A stretch of DNA of 64,000 bases from Cupriavidus sp. WKF15 (GCF_029278605.1 NZ_CP119572.1:1054001-1118000), one strand, 5' to 3'. Shown: positions 10,636 through 21,063, numbered from the stretch's first letter. The notes: generated by a model not told the origin, from the letters alone. Translations and numbers: made by a program.

Positions 10636-11535
10636 ATGAATTTTGCACTGATCCTTTTTGTGCTGGTGGTGATCACGGGTATCGCGTGGATCGCGGACAA
10701 GCTTGTGTTTGAGCGGCAGCGGCGCGCTTCGGCGCGCCTGGCGCTGGCCGAATTCGATTCGCGCCAGTCGGACCTGCAGGGCCGTTTCGGATCCGGCGAG
10801 ATCGATTCCACGCGCAAGCGCCTGGCGGAGGAAAAGCTGCGCCAGCCATGGTGGCTCGAATACTCTGCCAGCTTCTTCCCGGTCATCCTGGCAGTGTTCG
10901 TGCTGCGCTCCTTCGTGGTGGAGCCGTTCAAGATTCCGTCCGGTTCGATGATTCCCACTTTGCTGATCGGCGATTTCATCCTGGTCAACAAGTACGACTA
11001 CGGTATTCGCCTGCCGGTGGTGAACAAGAAAGTCGTTGACGTTGGCGAGCCGCAGCGCGGCGACGTTATGGTGTTCCGTTACCCGAAAGATCCGTCGCTC
11101 GACTACATCAAGCGTGTCATCGGTGTGCCCGGCGACGTGGTCCAGTATTCGAACAAGCACCTGACCATCAATGGCAAGCCGGCCGACTACACGCCGCTGC
11201 CCGATTATCTCGACGAGGAGCGCCTGGCCTATTCCAAGCATTTCACCGAGAAGCTGCCGGGTGGCGTGGAGCATGGCATCCTGAACGACGTGGACCGGCC
11301 GGCGTTTGTTGCCGGCGCTGATCCTGATTTCCCGTTCCGGGAAAACTGCACTTACAATCAGCAGGGCGTGACCTGCAAGGTGCCCGCAGGTCACTATTTC
11401 GTGATGGGTGACAATCGCGATAACAGCCTGGATTCCCGCTATTGGGGATTCGTGCCGGACCAGAATATTGTCGGCAAGGCCTTCGTGATCTGGATGAACC
11501 TCGGTAATTTCGGGCGCGTCGGGGCATTCAAATAA
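10636..11535 (+). CDS. lepB: Signal peptidase I
   Basis: Membrane-bound serine/lysine protease that removes signal peptides from exported proteins. An N-terminal membrane segment (about residues 2-20), a cytoplasmic loop and a second membrane segment (about 78-97) precede the catalytic part. Ser104 lies in PSGSMIPTL and the general base Lys159 in DYIKRVIGVPGD. The C-terminal box GDNRDNSLDSRYWG is intact. The 299-residue length is normal for the Gram-negative long form. Confidence 0.97.
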   Translation: MNFALILFVLVVITGIAWIADKLVFERQRRASARLALAEFDSRQSDLQGRFGSGEIDSTRKRLAEEKLRQPWWLEYSASFFPVILAVFVLRSFVVEPFKIPSGSMIPTLLIGDFILVNKYDYGIRLPVVNKKVVDVGEPQRGDVMVFRYPKDPSLDYIKRVIGVPGDVVQYSNKHLTINGKPADYTPLPDYLDEERLAYSKHFTEKLPGGVEHGILNDVDRPAFVAGADPDFPFRENCTYNQQGVTCKVPAGHYFVMGDNRDNSLDSRYWGFVPDQNIVGKAFVIWMNLGNFGRVGAFK

Positions 11536-11582
11536 AACACCCGCGCGGCGCAAGAACGCTCAACTAGAAGAGGGAAGCGCAA

Positions 11583-11993
11583 ATGGGTCAGATGGGGCAA
11601 TTGGGTCGGGTCAGGAATGATGGCCGGGGACGGGTTAGCCCGGGCCGACGGCGGGCGCAGGGGTTTTCCCTCTGGACGCTGCTGGTGGTGATTTTTTTCG
11701 TGATCGGCATTGCGCTGCCCGCACTGAGGGCAATACCGAGCCTGACGGAGTATTTTTCCGTCAAGCGCGCTGCCAGCTACGCCAAGCAGAAGGCCACCAA
11801 CAAGCGAGAGGTGGTGGAGTATTTTGATAAACAGGCAAGCATCGACCGGATTGCCGCGGTGCGAGGTGAAGACCTCCAGATCCGCGAAGACGAGAACGGA
11901 ACGATCCAGTCGGTCGATTTTGCCTACCGGACCGAGGTCCCCGTCTACGGTCCATTGAGCCTACTGATTAGCTATTCGGGAACGCAGCATTGA
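11583..11993 (+). CDS. DUF4845 family membrane-anchored protein
   Basis: A 136-residue protein with a basic N-terminus, one membrane segment at about residues 28-50 and a periplasmic C-terminal domain. The stretch [14 protein letters not shown] resembles the start of type IV pilin-like prepilins (GFxLxE) but lacks the Glu at +5. The family DUF4845 is conserved between lepB and rnc in beta- and gamma-proteobacteria; its function is unknown. The stop is one base before the rnc start, so the genes are coupled. Confidence 0.85.
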   Translation: MGQMGQLGRVRNDGRGRVSPGRRRAQGFSLWTLLVVIFFVIGIALPALRAIPSLTEYFSVKRAASYAKQKATNKREVVEYFDKQASIDRIAAVRGEDLQIREDENGTIQSVDFAYRTEVPVYGPLSLLISYSGTQH

Positions 11994-11994
11994 T

Positions 11995-12765
11995 ATGAAC
12001 CTCGACGCCTTGCAGCAACGTCTCGGCTACCGCTTCAGCAAGCCTGAGTTGCTGCAGCAGGCGCTGACGCACCGCAGCCACAGCGCCCAGCACAACGAAC
12101 GCCTGGAATTCCTTGGGGATTCGGTGTTGAACTGCGCTGTGGCAGACATGCTGTTCGGCATGTTTGGCAAGCTGGATGAAGGCGACTTGTCCCGCGTGCG
12201 CGCCAATCTGGTCAAGCAGCAGGCGTTGTACGAGATCGCCCAGATGCTGCAGCTCTCCGAGGCGCTGCGCCTGGGCGAAGGCGAGTTGAAGAGCGGCGGT
12301 TTCCGTCGTCCCTCGATCCTTGCCGATGCGCTGGAAGCCATCGTCGGCGCCGTGTTCCTGGACTCGGGCTTCGAGGCCGCGCGCTCGCTGATCCGCAAGC
12401 TGTATATCCCCATCCTGGAGCAGGTGGATCCACGCACGCTTGGCAAGGACGCCAAGACGCTGCTCCAGGAATACCTGCAAGGCCACAAGATTGCCTTGCC
12501 TCAATATAACGTAATCGCCACTCACGGCGCCGCGCACAGCCAGCAGTTTGAAGTCGAGTGCATGGTGCCTAAACTGGAAGTCCGGGTGTTCGGCACCGGT
12601 GCCTCGCGCCGTGCAGCGGAGCAGGCGGCGGCCAAGCTGGCGCTCGATGAAGTCCAGAAGCTGGTGCCGCAGCTGCTCAAGCGCAGCCGCGCCGAGCGTA
12701 CCGGCAAGACGCGCAAGCAGCCGGTGCCGCAGGACCCACAGTTGTCTCTCAGGTTGAAGGAATGA
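11995..12765 (+). CDS. rnc: Ribonuclease III
   Basis: Double-strand-specific endoribonuclease for rRNA and mRNA processing. The signature [11 protein letters not shown] is at residues 35-45 with the metal-binding acidic residues. The second acidic cluster [14 protein letters not shown] is at about 105-118. A dsRNA-binding domain covers about 155-230. At 256 residues it is somewhat longer than E. coli RNase III (226), the extra being a basic C-terminal tail. The stop overlaps the era start (ATGA). Confidence 0.96.
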   Translation: MNLDALQQRLGYRFSKPELLQQALTHRSHSAQHNERLEFLGDSVLNCAVADMLFGMFGKLDEGDLSRVRANLVKQQALYEIAQMLQLSEALRLGEGELKSGGFRRPSILADALEAIVGAVFLDSGFEAARSLIRKLYIPILEQVDPRTLGKDAKTLLQEYLQGHKIALPQYNVIATHGAAHSQQFEVECMVPKLEVRVFGTGASRRAAEQAAAKLALDEVQKLVPQLLKRSRAERTGKTRKQPVPQDPQLSLRLKE

Positions 12766-13700
12766 CCGAATCCAATCATCCGCAGCAGCCTGCCGCGGAT
12801 ACCCCAGCCGAGGCGTTTCGCTGCGGCACCGTGGCCATCGTCGGCCGTCCCAATGTCGGCAAGTCCACGCTGATGAACGCGCTGGTCGGCCAGAAGATCA
12901 GTATCACGTCGCGCAAGGCACAGACCACGCGCCATCGCATCGTCGGCATCCAGACCACCGAGGATGCGCAGTATGTGTTCGTCGACACGCCCGGCTTCCA
13001 GACTCGCCACGCCAGTGCGCTGAACCGCTCGCTCAACCGCGCGGTCACGTCCACGCTGTCGTCGGTGGACCTGGTGCTGTTCGTGGTCGAGGCCGGCTAC
13101 TATGGCACGGATGATGAAAAGGTGCTGGCGCTGCTGCCGAAGAACACGCCAGTGCTGCTGGTGACGAACAAGCTCGACCGTGTGACCGGCGACGACCGTG
13201 CCGCGGTGATGATGCCCTTCCTGGAAAAGATGGGGCAGCTCTTTCCGTTCCGCGAGGTGGTGCCGATGTCGGCCAAGACGCGCGACCATATCGCGCGCCT
13301 GTTCGAGATCATCCGCCCCTACCTGCCGGAAGGCGAGCCGATGTACGACACGGATGCGATGACCGATCGCAGCGAGCGTTTCCTGGCCTCGGAGATCATC
13401 CGCGAGAAGGTGTTCCGCTGGACCGGTGACGAACTGCCGTACACGAGTACCGTCATCATCGACAAGTTCGAGACGGAAGGGCGCCTGCGCCGTGTGTTCG
13501 CCACCATCCTGGTCGAGCGCGACGCGCACAAGGCCATGATCATCGGCAACAAGGGCAACAAGCTCAAGCAGATTTCCACCGAGGCGCGCCTCGACATGGA
13601 AAAGCTCTTCGACGGCAAGGTCTACCTGGAAATGTGGATCAAGGTGAAGAGCGGCTGGGCCGACAACGAAGCCGGACTGCGCGCCTACGGCTACGAGTGA
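12762..13700 (+). CDS. era: Ribosome-assembly GTPase Era
   Basis: GTPase that binds the 3' end of 16S rRNA during 30S maturation. G1 (GRPNVGKST, residues 28-36), G2 (RKAQTTRHR), G3 (DTPGFQ), G4 (NKLD) and a C-terminal KH domain (about 215-300, with [19 protein letters not shown]) are present. The N-terminus is about 20 residues longer than in E. coli. Start overlaps rnc by four bases and the end overlaps recO, so rnc-era-recO form a tightly coupled unit. Confidence 0.97.
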   Translation: MTESNHPQQPAADTPAEAFRCGTVAIVGRPNVGKSTLMNALVGQKISITSRKAQTTRHRIVGIQTTEDAQYVFVDTPGFQTRHASALNRSLNRAVTSTLSSVDLVLFVVEAGYYGTDDEKVLALLPKNTPVLLVTNKLDRVTGDDRAAVMMPFLEKMGQLFPFREVVPMSAKTRDHIARLFEIIRPYLPEGEPMYDTDAMTDRSERFLASEIIREKVFRWTGDELPYTSTVIIDKFETEGRLRRVFATILVERDAHKAMIIGNKGNKLKQISTEARLDMEKLFDGKVYLEMWIKVKSGWADNEAGLRAYGYE

Positions 13701-14581
13701 GCAAGATGCCTGAGTTCGCGCGCTGGCCCGCCAAGGCCCGCCGCGCCGATCCGGTAGTGGACGAAGCCGCCGAGTTGCTCGACAACCGCGCGCTGCCGGG
13801 TATGGCCGATGCCGCCGGTCGTGCGATGATGGATCGGGCCATGCGGATCGTTCCGGCGCGCAGCGAGTCCCGCGTGTCGGAGCAACCGGGCTTCGTGCTG
13901 CACGCGTGGCCGTATCGCGAAACCAGCCTGATACTCGATGTATTCACCCGCGACCACGGCCGGCTGTCGATGGTTGCCAAGGGTGCCAAGCGGCCGCATT
14001 CCTCCCTGCGCCCGGTGCTGCAGCACTTTCATCCGATTTCCCTCTCCTGGAGCGGCCGTGGCGAGGTCAAGACGCTGACGCGCGCCGAATGGGTCGGCGG
14101 CATGCCGCCGCTGTCCGGCGACGCGCTGCTGTCCGCGTTCTACCTCAATGAGCTGCTGATGCGGTTCTGCCCGCGCGAAGACGGCCATCCGGCGCTGTTC
14201 CGCCACTACATGGCCACGCTCACGCGCCTGGCGCATGGGGAGCCCGCGGGCCTGGTGCTGCGCAGTTTCGAGCGCGTGCTGCTGCAGGAAACGGGTTTCG
14301 CCGTGGCCTTCGACCAGTGCCTGAGCACCGGCGAGAGCGTGCAGCCTGGCCTGGACTATGTCTACCAGCCCGAGCGCGGCGTGCGCAGGGCCCAGCCGAG
14401 CGACCCGTCGTCGTGGCCCGTGGTCTCGGGCCAGACCTTGCTGGACATGTCGCAGGACGATTACGGGCGCGCGCAGACCGCGCTGCAAAGCCGCGCGCTG
14501 ATGCGCTTCCTTCTGCATTATTATCTGCAGGGTGCGCCGCTCAAGACGCGGCAGATCCTGATCGACCTGCACTACCTCTGA
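13697..14581 (+). CDS. recO: DNA repair protein RecO
   Basis: Recombination mediator that helps load RecA in the RecF pathway. The conserved OB-fold start ([34 protein letters not shown]) begins about 60 residues into the protein, so it carries an N-terminal extension common in this lineage. I take GTG at 13697, overlapping the era stop; ATG at 13706 is nearly equivalent. The frame is open to 13634 but that part lies within era. Ends 37 bases before pdxJ. Confidence 0.92.
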   Translation: MSKMPEFARWPAKARRADPVVDEAAELLDNRALPGMADAAGRAMMDRAMRIVPARSESRVSEQPGFVLHAWPYRETSLILDVFTRDHGRLSMVAKGAKRPHSSLRPVLQHFHPISLSWSGRGEVKTLTRAEWVGGMPPLSGDALLSAFYLNELLMRFCPREDGHPALFRHYMATLTRLAHGEPAGLVLRSFERVLLQETGFAVAFDQCLSTGESVQPGLDYVYQPERGVRRAQPSDPSSWPVVSGQTLLDMSQDDYGRAQTALQSRALMRFLLHYYLQGAPLKTRQILIDLHYL

Positions 14582-14618
14582 CCTGCCGGGCTACCGGCCC
14601 ATTGCTGATTCCGCAAGC

Positions 14619-15401
14619 ATGATCTTCCACGCAAATCCGGGCGTCATCGACCTTGGCGTCAACATCGACCACGTTGCCACGCTGCGCAATGCGCGCGGCA
14701 CGGTGTATCCCGACCCGATCCAGGCTGCGCTGCAGGCCGAGGAGGCCGGCGCGGACCTGATCACGCTGCATCTGCGCGAAGACCGCCGCCATATCCGCGA
14801 CGCCGATGTGCGCGCGCTGCGTCCGCAACTGACCACGCGCATGAATCTCGAATGCGCGATTACGCAGGAGATGCTCGACATTGCCTGCGAGATCCGTCCG
14901 CAGGACGTATGCCTCGTGCCCGAACGGCGCGAGGAGGTGACCACCGAAGGCGGCCTGGACGTGGCGGGGCGCTTCGAGCAGGTCAGTGCGGCATGCAGGC
15001 AACTGGCCGCGGCGGGTATCCGCGTGTCGCTTTTCATCGACGCCGATGCCGACCAGATCGCCGCTGCCGCAGCCTGCGGCGCACCGGTGATCGAACTGCA
15101 CACCGGACGCTATGCCGATGCGCATACGCCCGACGAGCAGGCCGTCGAGTTCCGCCGCATTGCCGATGGCGTCGATGCCGGCATCCGTCATGGCCTAGTG
15201 GTGAATGCGGGCCACGGCCTGCACTACACGAACGTGCAGCCCATCGCCGCGCTACCGGGCATCAAGGAACTGAACATCGGCCACGCGATCGTTGCGCACG
15301 CGGTGTTCGCCGGCTGGCAGAACGCCGTGCGCGAGATGAAGGCCATCATGGTGGCCGCGCGCCTGGGTACCCGCTATCCCGCTGCAGGCAGCCCGGCGTG
15401 A
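14619..15401 (+). CDS. pdxJ: Pyridoxine 5'-phosphate synthase
   Basis: Condenses 1-deoxy-D-xylulose 5-phosphate with 3-amino-2-oxopropyl phosphate in the DXP-dependent pathway to vitamin B6. A TIM barrel of 260 residues with the family motifs [15 protein letters not shown] (about residues 8-23), [21 protein letters not shown] and [10 protein letters not shown]. Conserved His, Glu and Arg active-site residues are visible in these blocks. The stop overlaps the GTG start of acpS, which often follows pdxJ. Confidence 0.97.
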   Translation: MIFHANPGVIDLGVNIDHVATLRNARGTVYPDPIQAALQAEEAGADLITLHLREDRRHIRDADVRALRPQLTTRMNLECAITQEMLDIACEIRPQDVCLVPERREEVTTEGGLDVAGRFEQVSAACRQLAAAGIRVSLFIDADADQIAAAAACGAPVIELHTGRYADAHTPDEQAVEFRRIADGVDAGIRHGLVVNAGHGLHYTNVQPIAALPGIKELNIGHAIVAHAVFAGWQNAVREMKAIMVAARLGTRYPAAGSPA

Positions 15402-15820
15402 TCTACGGCGTCGGCACCGACATCATCGAGATCGCGCGCGTCCAGGGCGTGATGGAGCGCACGCGCGGCCGTTTCGCCGAGAAGGTGCTGGGGCCGGACG
15501 AGCTGGTCAAGTACCACGCGCGCAAGGCGCGCTCGGAGCGGCGCGGCCTGGCTTTCCTGGCAACGCGCTTTGCCGCCAAGGAAGCCTTCTCCAAGGCGAT
15601 CGGACTCGGCATGCGCTGGCCGATGACCTGGCGCGCGATGGAACTGATGAACCTGCCATCGGGCGAGCCGACACCGATATGTCACGGCGAACTCGCCCAA
15701 TGGGTCCGGGAACGCGGCCTGACGATACGTGTCAGTGTCAGTGATGAGCATGACTACGCGGTTGCCTTCGCAATCGCCGAGCGGGGCGGCCATGCGGCCA
15801 TCCCGGAAAATCCAGCCTAG
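15398..15820 (+). CDS. acpS: Holo-ACP synthase
   Basis: Transfers 4'-phosphopantetheine from CoA to Ser37 of ACP. The 140-residue protein starts at GTG 15398, overlapping the pdxJ stop; the frame is open far upstream but only through pdxJ in another frame. Motifs GTDIIEI (metal-binding Asp at residue 8) and [13 protein letters not shown] are intact. Its substrate AcpP is encoded 13 kb upstream in the same direction. nagZ follows after 15 bases. Confidence 0.95.
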   Translation: MIYGVGTDIIEIARVQGVMERTRGRFAEKVLGPDELVKYHARKARSERRGLAFLATRFAAKEAFSKAIGLGMRWPMTWRAMELMNLPSGEPTPICHGELAQWVRERGLTIRVSVSDEHDYAVAFAIAERGGHAAIPENPA

Positions 15821-15835
15821 CCTCGAACCATATCC

Positions 15836-16885
15836 ATGACCAAGAAGCTCTCCGGCAAACGGCCGGGACCGGTGGTGCTCGACGTCGTCGGCAAGCAGCT
15901 CGATGCCGAAGACGCGCGCCGCATTGCACACCCGCTGACCGGCGGCGTGATCCTGTTTGCGCGCAATTTCGAATCGCGTGCGCAACTGCTGGCGCTGACC
16001 CGCGCCATTCGCGCCATTCGCGACGACGTGCTGATCTGCATCGACCATGAAGGCGGGCGTGTGCAACGCTGCAAGACCGATGGTTTTACGCACCTGCCTG
16101 CCATGAGCAAGCTGGGCGCGCTCTGGGATCGCGACGTGCTCGCTGCCACCAAGGCCGCGGTGAGCTGCGGCTACGTGCTGGCCGCCGAGCTGCGCGCCTG
16201 CGATATCGACCTGAGCTTCACGCCGGTGCTGGACCTCGACTACGGCCGCAGCGCCGTGATCGGCGACCGTGCTTTCCACGCCGACCCGCGCGTGGTCACC
16301 ATGCTGGCGGGCCACCTGAACCATGGGCTGTTGCTGGCGGGCATGAGCAACTGCGGCAAGCATTTCCCAGGCCATGGTTATGTCGAGGCTGACTCGCATG
16401 TCGCGATTCCCGTGGACGAGCGGCCCCTGGAAGAGATCCTTGCACAGGACGCGCGCCCGTACGACTGGATGGGCCTGTCGCTGGCGTCGGTCATGCCCGC
16501 GCACGTGATCTACCCGAAGGTCGACCCCAATCCGGCGGGCTTCTCGCCGTTCTGGCTGCAGGACATCCTGCGCGCGCAGCTGGGCTTCGAGGGTGTCATC
16601 TTCAGTGACGACCTGAGCATGGAAGGGGCCAGCGTGGCCGGCAATGTCACGCAAGCCGCGCGTGCCGCGCTCGCCGCCGGTTGTGACATGGTGCTGATCT
16701 GCAACCACCCCGAGCGTGCCGATCAGTTGCTGGCCGAACTGGATGCCGGCATCGACAAGACTTCGCAGCGCCGCATCCGCAAGCTTTTCGCGCGCCGCAA
16801 GCCGCTCGACTGGAACAAGCTGCAGCAGGAGGGGGAGTATCGTGCCGCGCTGCGCCTGCTGAAGGAGCACGACCTGATCGCCTGA
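15836..16885 (+). CDS. nagZ: Beta-N-acetylhexosaminidase NagZ
   Basis: Cytoplasmic family-3 glycoside hydrolase removing N-acetylglucosamine from 1,6-anhydromuropeptides in cell-wall recycling. Motifs CIDHEGGRVQR, KHFPGHGYVEADSHV (with the Asp-His loop) and FSDDLSMEGA with the nucleophilic Asp are present. The single-domain length of 349 residues fits NagZ. It is the last gene of the long plus-strand block and is followed by a strong terminator. Confidence 0.96.
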   Translation: MTKKLSGKRPGPVVLDVVGKQLDAEDARRIAHPLTGGVILFARNFESRAQLLALTRAIRAIRDDVLICIDHEGGRVQRCKTDGFTHLPAMSKLGALWDRDVLAATKAAVSCGYVLAAELRACDIDLSFTPVLDLDYGRSAVIGDRAFHADPRVVTMLAGHLNHGLLLAGMSNCGKHFPGHGYVEADSHVAIPVDERPLEEILAQDARPYDWMGLSLASVMPAHVIYPKVDPNPAGFSPFWLQDILRAQLGFEGVIFSDDLSMEGASVAGNVTQAARAALAAGCDMVLICNHPERADQLLAELDAGIDKTSQRRIRKLFARRKPLDWNKLQQEGEYRAALRLLKEHDLIA

Positions 16886-16913
16886 ACGGGCGGCCGCGTT
16901 TGCGGCGGACAGC

Positions 16914-16940
16914 AAAAAAGGCAGCCGGGGCTGCCTTTTT
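16914..16940. terminator. Rho-independent terminator, nagZ/efp convergent
   Basis: GGCAGCC and GGCTGCC form a stem, flanked by A6 on the left and T5 on the right, so it can act in both directions. It lies between nagZ (+) and efp (-), 28 bases after the nagZ stop. Confidence 0.9.
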
Positions 16941-16982
16941 CCGTTACCGGCCCCGCTGGTGCGGCGGGGGCGAGCCGTGCGC

Positions 16983-17543
16983 TTAGTTGGCGCGGCTGCG
17001 GTATTCGCCGGTGCGGGTGTCGATTTCGATCTTGTCGCCGATGTTGCAGAACAGCGGCACTTGCAGTTCGAAACCGGTGTTGATCTTGGCGCCCTTCAAT
17101 ACCTTGCCCGACGAAGTATCGCCCTTGACAGCCGGCTCGGTGTAGACGATTTCGCGCACCAGCGTGGTGGGCATTTCGACCGAGATCGCCTTGTCGTTGT
17201 AGAAGACCACTTCCACGGCCATGCCGTCTTCGAGGTAGTTCAGCGAGTCGCCCATGCTGTCCTGCTCGACTTCGTACTGGTTGTAGTCAGCGTCCATGAA
17301 CACGTACATCGGGTCGGCGAAGTACGAGTAGGTGCATTCGCGGCGCTCGAGCACCACGACTTCGAACTTGTCGTCAGCCTTGAACACCGATTCGCCCGGG
17401 GCTTCGGTGAGCAGGTTCTTGTACTTCATCTTGACCACGGCGGCGTTGCGGCCCGACTTGTTGTACTCGGCCTTCTGCACAACCATCGGGGCGCCGTTCA
17501 TCATGAACACGTTGCCGACGCGGAGTTCCTGTGCGATTTTCAT
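16983..17543 (-). CDS. efp: Elongation factor P with arginine-type modification site
   Basis: Relieves ribosome stalling at polyproline stretches. The 186-residue protein starts at MKIAQELR; an open frame 40 codons upstream is not conserved. The loop that enters the peptidyl-transferase centre reads NKSGRNAA with Arg32 at the tip, instead of the lysine modified by EpmA/EpmC in enterics. Arg32 is the residue rhamnosylated in the EarP-type branch, and earP lies upstream on the same strand. KOW, OB and C-terminal domains are all present. Confidence 0.97.
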   Translation of the reverse strand: MKIAQELRVGNVFMMNGAPMVVQKAEYNKSGRNAAVVKMKYKNLLTEAPGESVFKADDKFEVVVLERRECTYSYFADPMYVFMDADYNQYEVEQDSMGDSLNYLEDGMAVEVVFYNDKAISVEMPTTLVREIVYTEPAVKGDTSSGKVLKGAKINTGFELQVPLFCNIGDKIEIDTRTGEYRSRAN

Positions 17544-17777
17544 CTGAACTGTTTTCCTGAAAAAGAAAGTCTCGGAAATTGGTATGGCGAGGTGTGGCGG
17601 AGGCGCGGCCTGCAGGAAGCCCTGTCGCCTTGCCGTTTTGGCGCCTGTTGGGCCCGTGCCCACGCGCGCCTGACCCCGTGCTCAGTGTTCGCTCAGGTTC
17701 CCGCGCTGCGGCGCGCGTTGCAGCGCTGCCGGCTGGGAGCCTTGGTTACCCGGCCCGGTCGCCATCAAATCAACCGA

Positions 17778-18941
17778 CTATTTTACCCGATTTTCACAGA
17801 ACGCCACGAGATTTGCCGCCAGGTCACCCAAGCCGAGCAGGCGCGTCTGCCATTGTCTGGCGGCTTGTGTCAGCACGGGCAGTTTGCTGCGCAAGGCGGC
17901 CCAGTCGGGTGCATTGCCATACGCATTCCAGGCGTGCCAGAAATCCGCCAGGGCCCGGGCTGCGGCGGTGTCCACGCCACTGCGGCTGAACAGCCCGAGC
18001 CACGCGTCCAGCTTGTCGCGGTGCGCGTCCTCATCCTGCGGGTAGATATGCCACACGAGCGGCCGCGCCGCCCACTGCGCACGGACGAACGAGTCTTCGC
18101 CGCGCACGAAATTCAGGTCGCAGGCCCACAGCATTTCATCGTAGTGCTCCTGCCGCACGAAGGGCACGATATTGACCTGCAGGTTGCCCCGCACCAGCGC
18201 CTTGCCAGGCGCGGCGGTTTCGCCCGACCATGCCGCCAGCTGCTCCGCCGCCATGCCGTGCGGAATCAGGCACTGGACCGGTTCCGCGCCATCGCGCCAT
18301 TGCTCGAGCAGCGCGGGCAGCGCGGGGTTCTGGTAGGAAAACAGGCTGACCTTGAGCGCACTGGCATCGGGCGTCACTTGCAGCCGGTGCCACAGGGCGG
18401 CTTGCGCGGCTGGTCCGGCCAGGAACGTATCGCGCTGGTCGCCCAGCATCGACTCGCGCAGCAGGCCGCCAGTCCCATGCTCGAAGCCAGGAAAGAAGAA
18501 GTGCTTGATCAACGGCAGCCGCGGATGCGGCGAAGGCATGCCGTGGTGCTCGCGTACCCAGGGCTCGGCGCTCAGGTATTCCAGGTTGATCCATGCCGGT
18601 GCGTGCTCGCGCGCCACCATGCGTGCAAGGAACGCATCCGGCAAGTGGCAGGCAAACGCCTCGATGACGGCGTCGTTGACGGCAAGGTCGGCAAAGCGGG
18701 CTCGGTCATCGGCATCGCCACCGGGGCGCCACGTGAGGATTTCCACGCCGGACAGGTGCTGCTGGCGGGCCGTCGTGTCCAGCGCGGGCGCAAGCCGGGA
18801 AAAGCTATGCAGGTCATCGACCCACAGGCGCACCAGGTGGCCGTGTTCCTGTGCAAGCTGGCGCGCCAGCCGCCAGCAGACGCCGATATCGCCGAAATTG
18901 TCGATGACGGTGCAGAAGATGTCCCAGGAACGGATTGGCAT
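17778..18941 (-). CDS. earP: EF-P arginine rhamnosyltransferase EarP
   Basis: Transfers rhamnose from dTDP-rhamnose to Arg32 of EF-P. The 387-residue GT-B-fold protein starts at MPIRSWDIF. The family's N-terminal active-site block IDNFGDIGV carries Asp14 and Asp18, matching the essential Asp pair reported for Pseudomonas EarP. The C-terminal nucleotide-sugar block RGEDSFVRAQWAARPLVWHIYPQ is intact. It is separated from efp by 234 bases and is transcribed towards it. Divergent from uvrC. Confidence 0.94.
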   Translation of the reverse strand: MPIRSWDIFCTVIDNFGDIGVCWRLARQLAQEHGHLVRLWVDDLHSFSRLAPALDTTARQQHLSGVEILTWRPGGDADDRARFADLAVNDAVIEAFACHLPDAFLARMVAREHAPAWINLEYLSAEPWVREHHGMPSPHPRLPLIKHFFFPGFEHGTGGLLRESMLGDQRDTFLAGPAAQAALWHRLQVTPDASALKVSLFSYQNPALPALLEQWRDGAEPVQCLIPHGMAAEQLAAWSGETAAPGKALVRGNLQVNIVPFVRQEHYDEMLWACDLNFVRGEDSFVRAQWAARPLVWHIYPQDEDAHRDKLDAWLGLFSRSGVDTAAARALADFWHAWNAYGNAPDWAALRSKLPVLTQAARQWQTRLLGLGDLAANLVAFCENRVK

Positions 18942-18998
18942 GGCAGAGGTGGCAGGAAAGGCAGCGAGCGCGGGCAAAGCGGGGTGCGGCAGTGAATT

Positions 18999-19022
18999 GC
19001 TCTAAACTTCGGATTTTAGAGC
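18999..19022. promoter_or_regulatory. Inverted repeat between earP and uvrC
   Basis: The arms GCTCTAAA and TTTAGAGC are perfectly complementary and separated by 8 bases. They sit in the divergent promoter region of earP (-) and uvrC (+), 50 bases before uvrC. Spacing suits a dimeric repressor. It does not match the CTGT-N8-ACAG LexA box. Regulator unknown. Confidence 0.4.
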
Positions 19023-19071
19023 CGTTGCCGCGAATCGCGAGCCGGCCACATCGATTTGGTCATCGTCCCTC

Positions 19072-21063
19072 ATGTCCGACCAGCTTCCAGACGCTTCGGC
19101 CCAACCGCCTGAAGCGGCACCGGCAGAACCCTTCGACCCCAAGCCCGTCATTGCCCGCCTGCCGGGCCTGCCCGGCGTGTACCGCTATTTCGACAGCGCC
19201 GGCAACGTGCTGTATGTCGGCAAGGCGCGCGACCTCAAGAAGCGGGTATCGAGCTACTTCAACAAGACGCAGCTGTCGCCGCGCATCGCCATGATGGTGG
19301 CCAGGATCGCGCGGATGGAAACCACCGTGGTCCGCACGGAGGCCGAGGCGCTGCTGCTCGAAAACAACCTGATCAAGGCGCTGGCGCCGCGGTACAACAT
19401 TCTGTTCCGCGACGACAAGTCCTATCCATTTCTCAAGCTGACCGGCCACCGCTTCCCGCGCATGGCCTATTACCGCGGCGCCACGGACCGCAAGCACCAG
19501 TACTTCGGGCCGTTCCCAAGCGCCTACGCGGTACGCGAGAGCATGCAGATCCTGCAGAAGGTGTTCCAGCTGCGCACCTGCGAAGACACGGTCTTCAACA
19601 ACCGGACGCGACCCTGCCTGTTGCACCAGATCCACCGTTGCACGGGCCCGTGTGTCGGTGCGATCAGTGAGGCGGACTACGCGCGCGACGTCGGCAACGC
19701 GGCGCGTTTCCTGCAGGGCCGCGAGACCGAGGTGCTGGAGGGGCTGCAATCGAAGATGGAAGAGCATTCCATGCGGCTGGAGTTCGAGCAGGCGGCAGCG
19801 GTGCGCGACCAGATCGCCGCACTGTCGACCGTGCTCAAGCGGCAGGCGGTGGAGGAGGTTGGCCAGGCGCGCGACATCGACATCCTGGCGGTAGTCGTGG
19901 AAGGCGGGCGCGCGTGCGTCAACCTGGCCATGGTGCGTGGCGGCCGCCATCTGGGCGACAAGGCTTACTTCCCCGCGCATGCCGACGAAGCGGCAATGAT
20001 CGTCGAGGACAGCGACGACAGTGCCGGGAGCACGGAAGGCGATCCGGCGCCGGCCGGGCCGCCGGGCGTGGAACGCATCGCGGCGCGCGTGCTGTCGGCC
20101 TTCATGGCGCAGCACTACCTGGATCAGGCGGCGCCGCCCATCATCGTCGTCAGCCACGTGCCCGACGATGCGGCGTTGCTTGACGCGCTCGCGCTCCATG
20201 CGGGGCGCAAGATTGCGCTTGTGCGGCAACCGCAGGGCCAACGCAAGGCATGGCTGGAAATGGCGCAGCAGGGCGCGGCACTGGCACTCGCACGGCGGCT
20301 TGCGGAGCAGGGCAGCCAGGAGGCGCGCACCCGCGCGCTGGCGGAGACGATCGGCATCGACCTGGAAGACCTGGCGCTGCTGCGCGTGGAGTGTTTCGAC
20401 ATCAGCCATACCGCGGGCGAGGCGACGCAGGCGTCCTGCGTCGTGTTTCACCATCACGATATGCAGAACGGCGAGTACCGTCGCTACAACATCCAGGACA
20501 TCACGCCGGGCGACGACTACGCGGCCATGCGCCAGGTGCTGACCCGCCGATACCAGAAGCTGGTCGAGCAGATGCAGGAGGAGGGCGGGCTTGACACTGC
20601 CGGCGAGGCGTCGTCGACGGTGCCGCACGTGGTGCTCATCGACGGCGGCAAGGGGCAGGTGGAAGTGGCGCGCCAGGTGTTCGAGGAGTTGGGTCTCGAT
20701 ATCGGACTGCTGGTCGGCGTGGCCAAGGGAGAGGGCCGCAAAGTCGGGCTCGAGACCCTGGTGTTCGCCGACGGCAGGCCGTCGCTTGAACTCGGTCAGG
20801 GCAGCGCGGCGCTGATGCTGGTCGCGCAAATCCGGGACGAGGCGCACCGCTTTGCCATCACAGGCATGCGCGCGCGCCGGGCCAAGGCCCGCACGACCTC
20901 GCGCCTGGAAGAGATCGAGGGCGTGGGCGCGCGCCGGCGGCAGAAGCTGCTGACCCGCTTCGGCGGCCTGCGCGGCGTGATGGCGGCCAGCATTGACGAA
21001 CTGGCCAGCGTCGACGGCATTTCCCGTGTCCTCGCCGAAGAGATCTATCGCCAGCTTCATTGA
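19072..21063 (+). CDS. uvrC: UvrABC excinuclease subunit C
   Basis: Makes the dual incisions in nucleotide excision repair. The GIY-YIG nuclease ([20 protein letters not shown], about residues 32-51) makes the 3' cut. A UVR helix pair (about 225-260) binds UvrB. The RNase H-like domain ([13 protein letters not shown] and LIDGGKGQV) makes the 5' cut. A helix-hairpin-helix pair (about 605-660) closes the protein. The length of 663 residues exceeds E. coli UvrC (610) because of an insertion around residues 310-340 rich in Asp, Gly and Pro. Confidence 0.97.
   Translation: MSDQLPDASAQPPEAAPAEPFDPKPVIARLPGLPGVYRYFDSAGNVLYVGKARDLKKRVSSYFNKTQLSPRIAMMVARIARMETTVVRTEAEALLLENNLIKALAPRYNILFRDDKSYPFLKLTGHRFPRMAYYRGATDRKHQYFGPFPSAYAVRESMQILQKVFQLRTCEDTVFNNRTRPCLLHQIHRCTGPCVGAISEADYARDVGNAARFLQGRETEVLEGLQSKMEEHSMRLEFEQAAAVRDQIAALSTVLKRQAVEEVGQARDIDILAVVVEGGRACVNLAMVRGGRHLGDKAYFPAHADEAAMIVEDSDDSAGSTEGDPAPAGPPGVERIAARVLSAFMAQHYLDQAAPPIIVVSHVPDDAALLDALALHAGRKIALVRQPQGQRKAWLEMAQQGAALALARRLAEQGSQEARTRALAETIGIDLEDLALLRVECFDISHTAGEATQASCVVFHHHDMQNGEYRRYNIQDITPGDDYAAMRQVLTRRYQKLVEQMQEEGGLDTAGEASSTVPHVVLIDGGKGQVEVARQVFEELGLDIGLLVGVAKGEGRKVGLETLVFADGRPSLELGQGSAALMLVAQIRDEAHRFAITGMRARRAKARTTSRLEEIEGVGARRRQKLLTRFGGLRGVMAASIDELASVDGISRVLAEEIYRQLH

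Noticed and set aside
14852..15397. Upstream extension of the acpS reading frame
   Set aside because: The frame is open through pdxJ, but the family start is at GTG 15398 and the upstream translation is a pdxJ shadow.
15374..16915. 513-codon minus-strand frame opposite acpS and nagZ
   Set aside because: Shadow of well-identified genes on the other strand.
16959..18995. 678-codon plus-strand frame over efp and earP
   Set aside because: Antisense to efp and earP, both clearly real on the minus strand.
19060..21060. 666-codon minus-strand frame opposite uvrC
   Set aside because: Shadow of uvrC; translation is compositionally biased and lacks domains.
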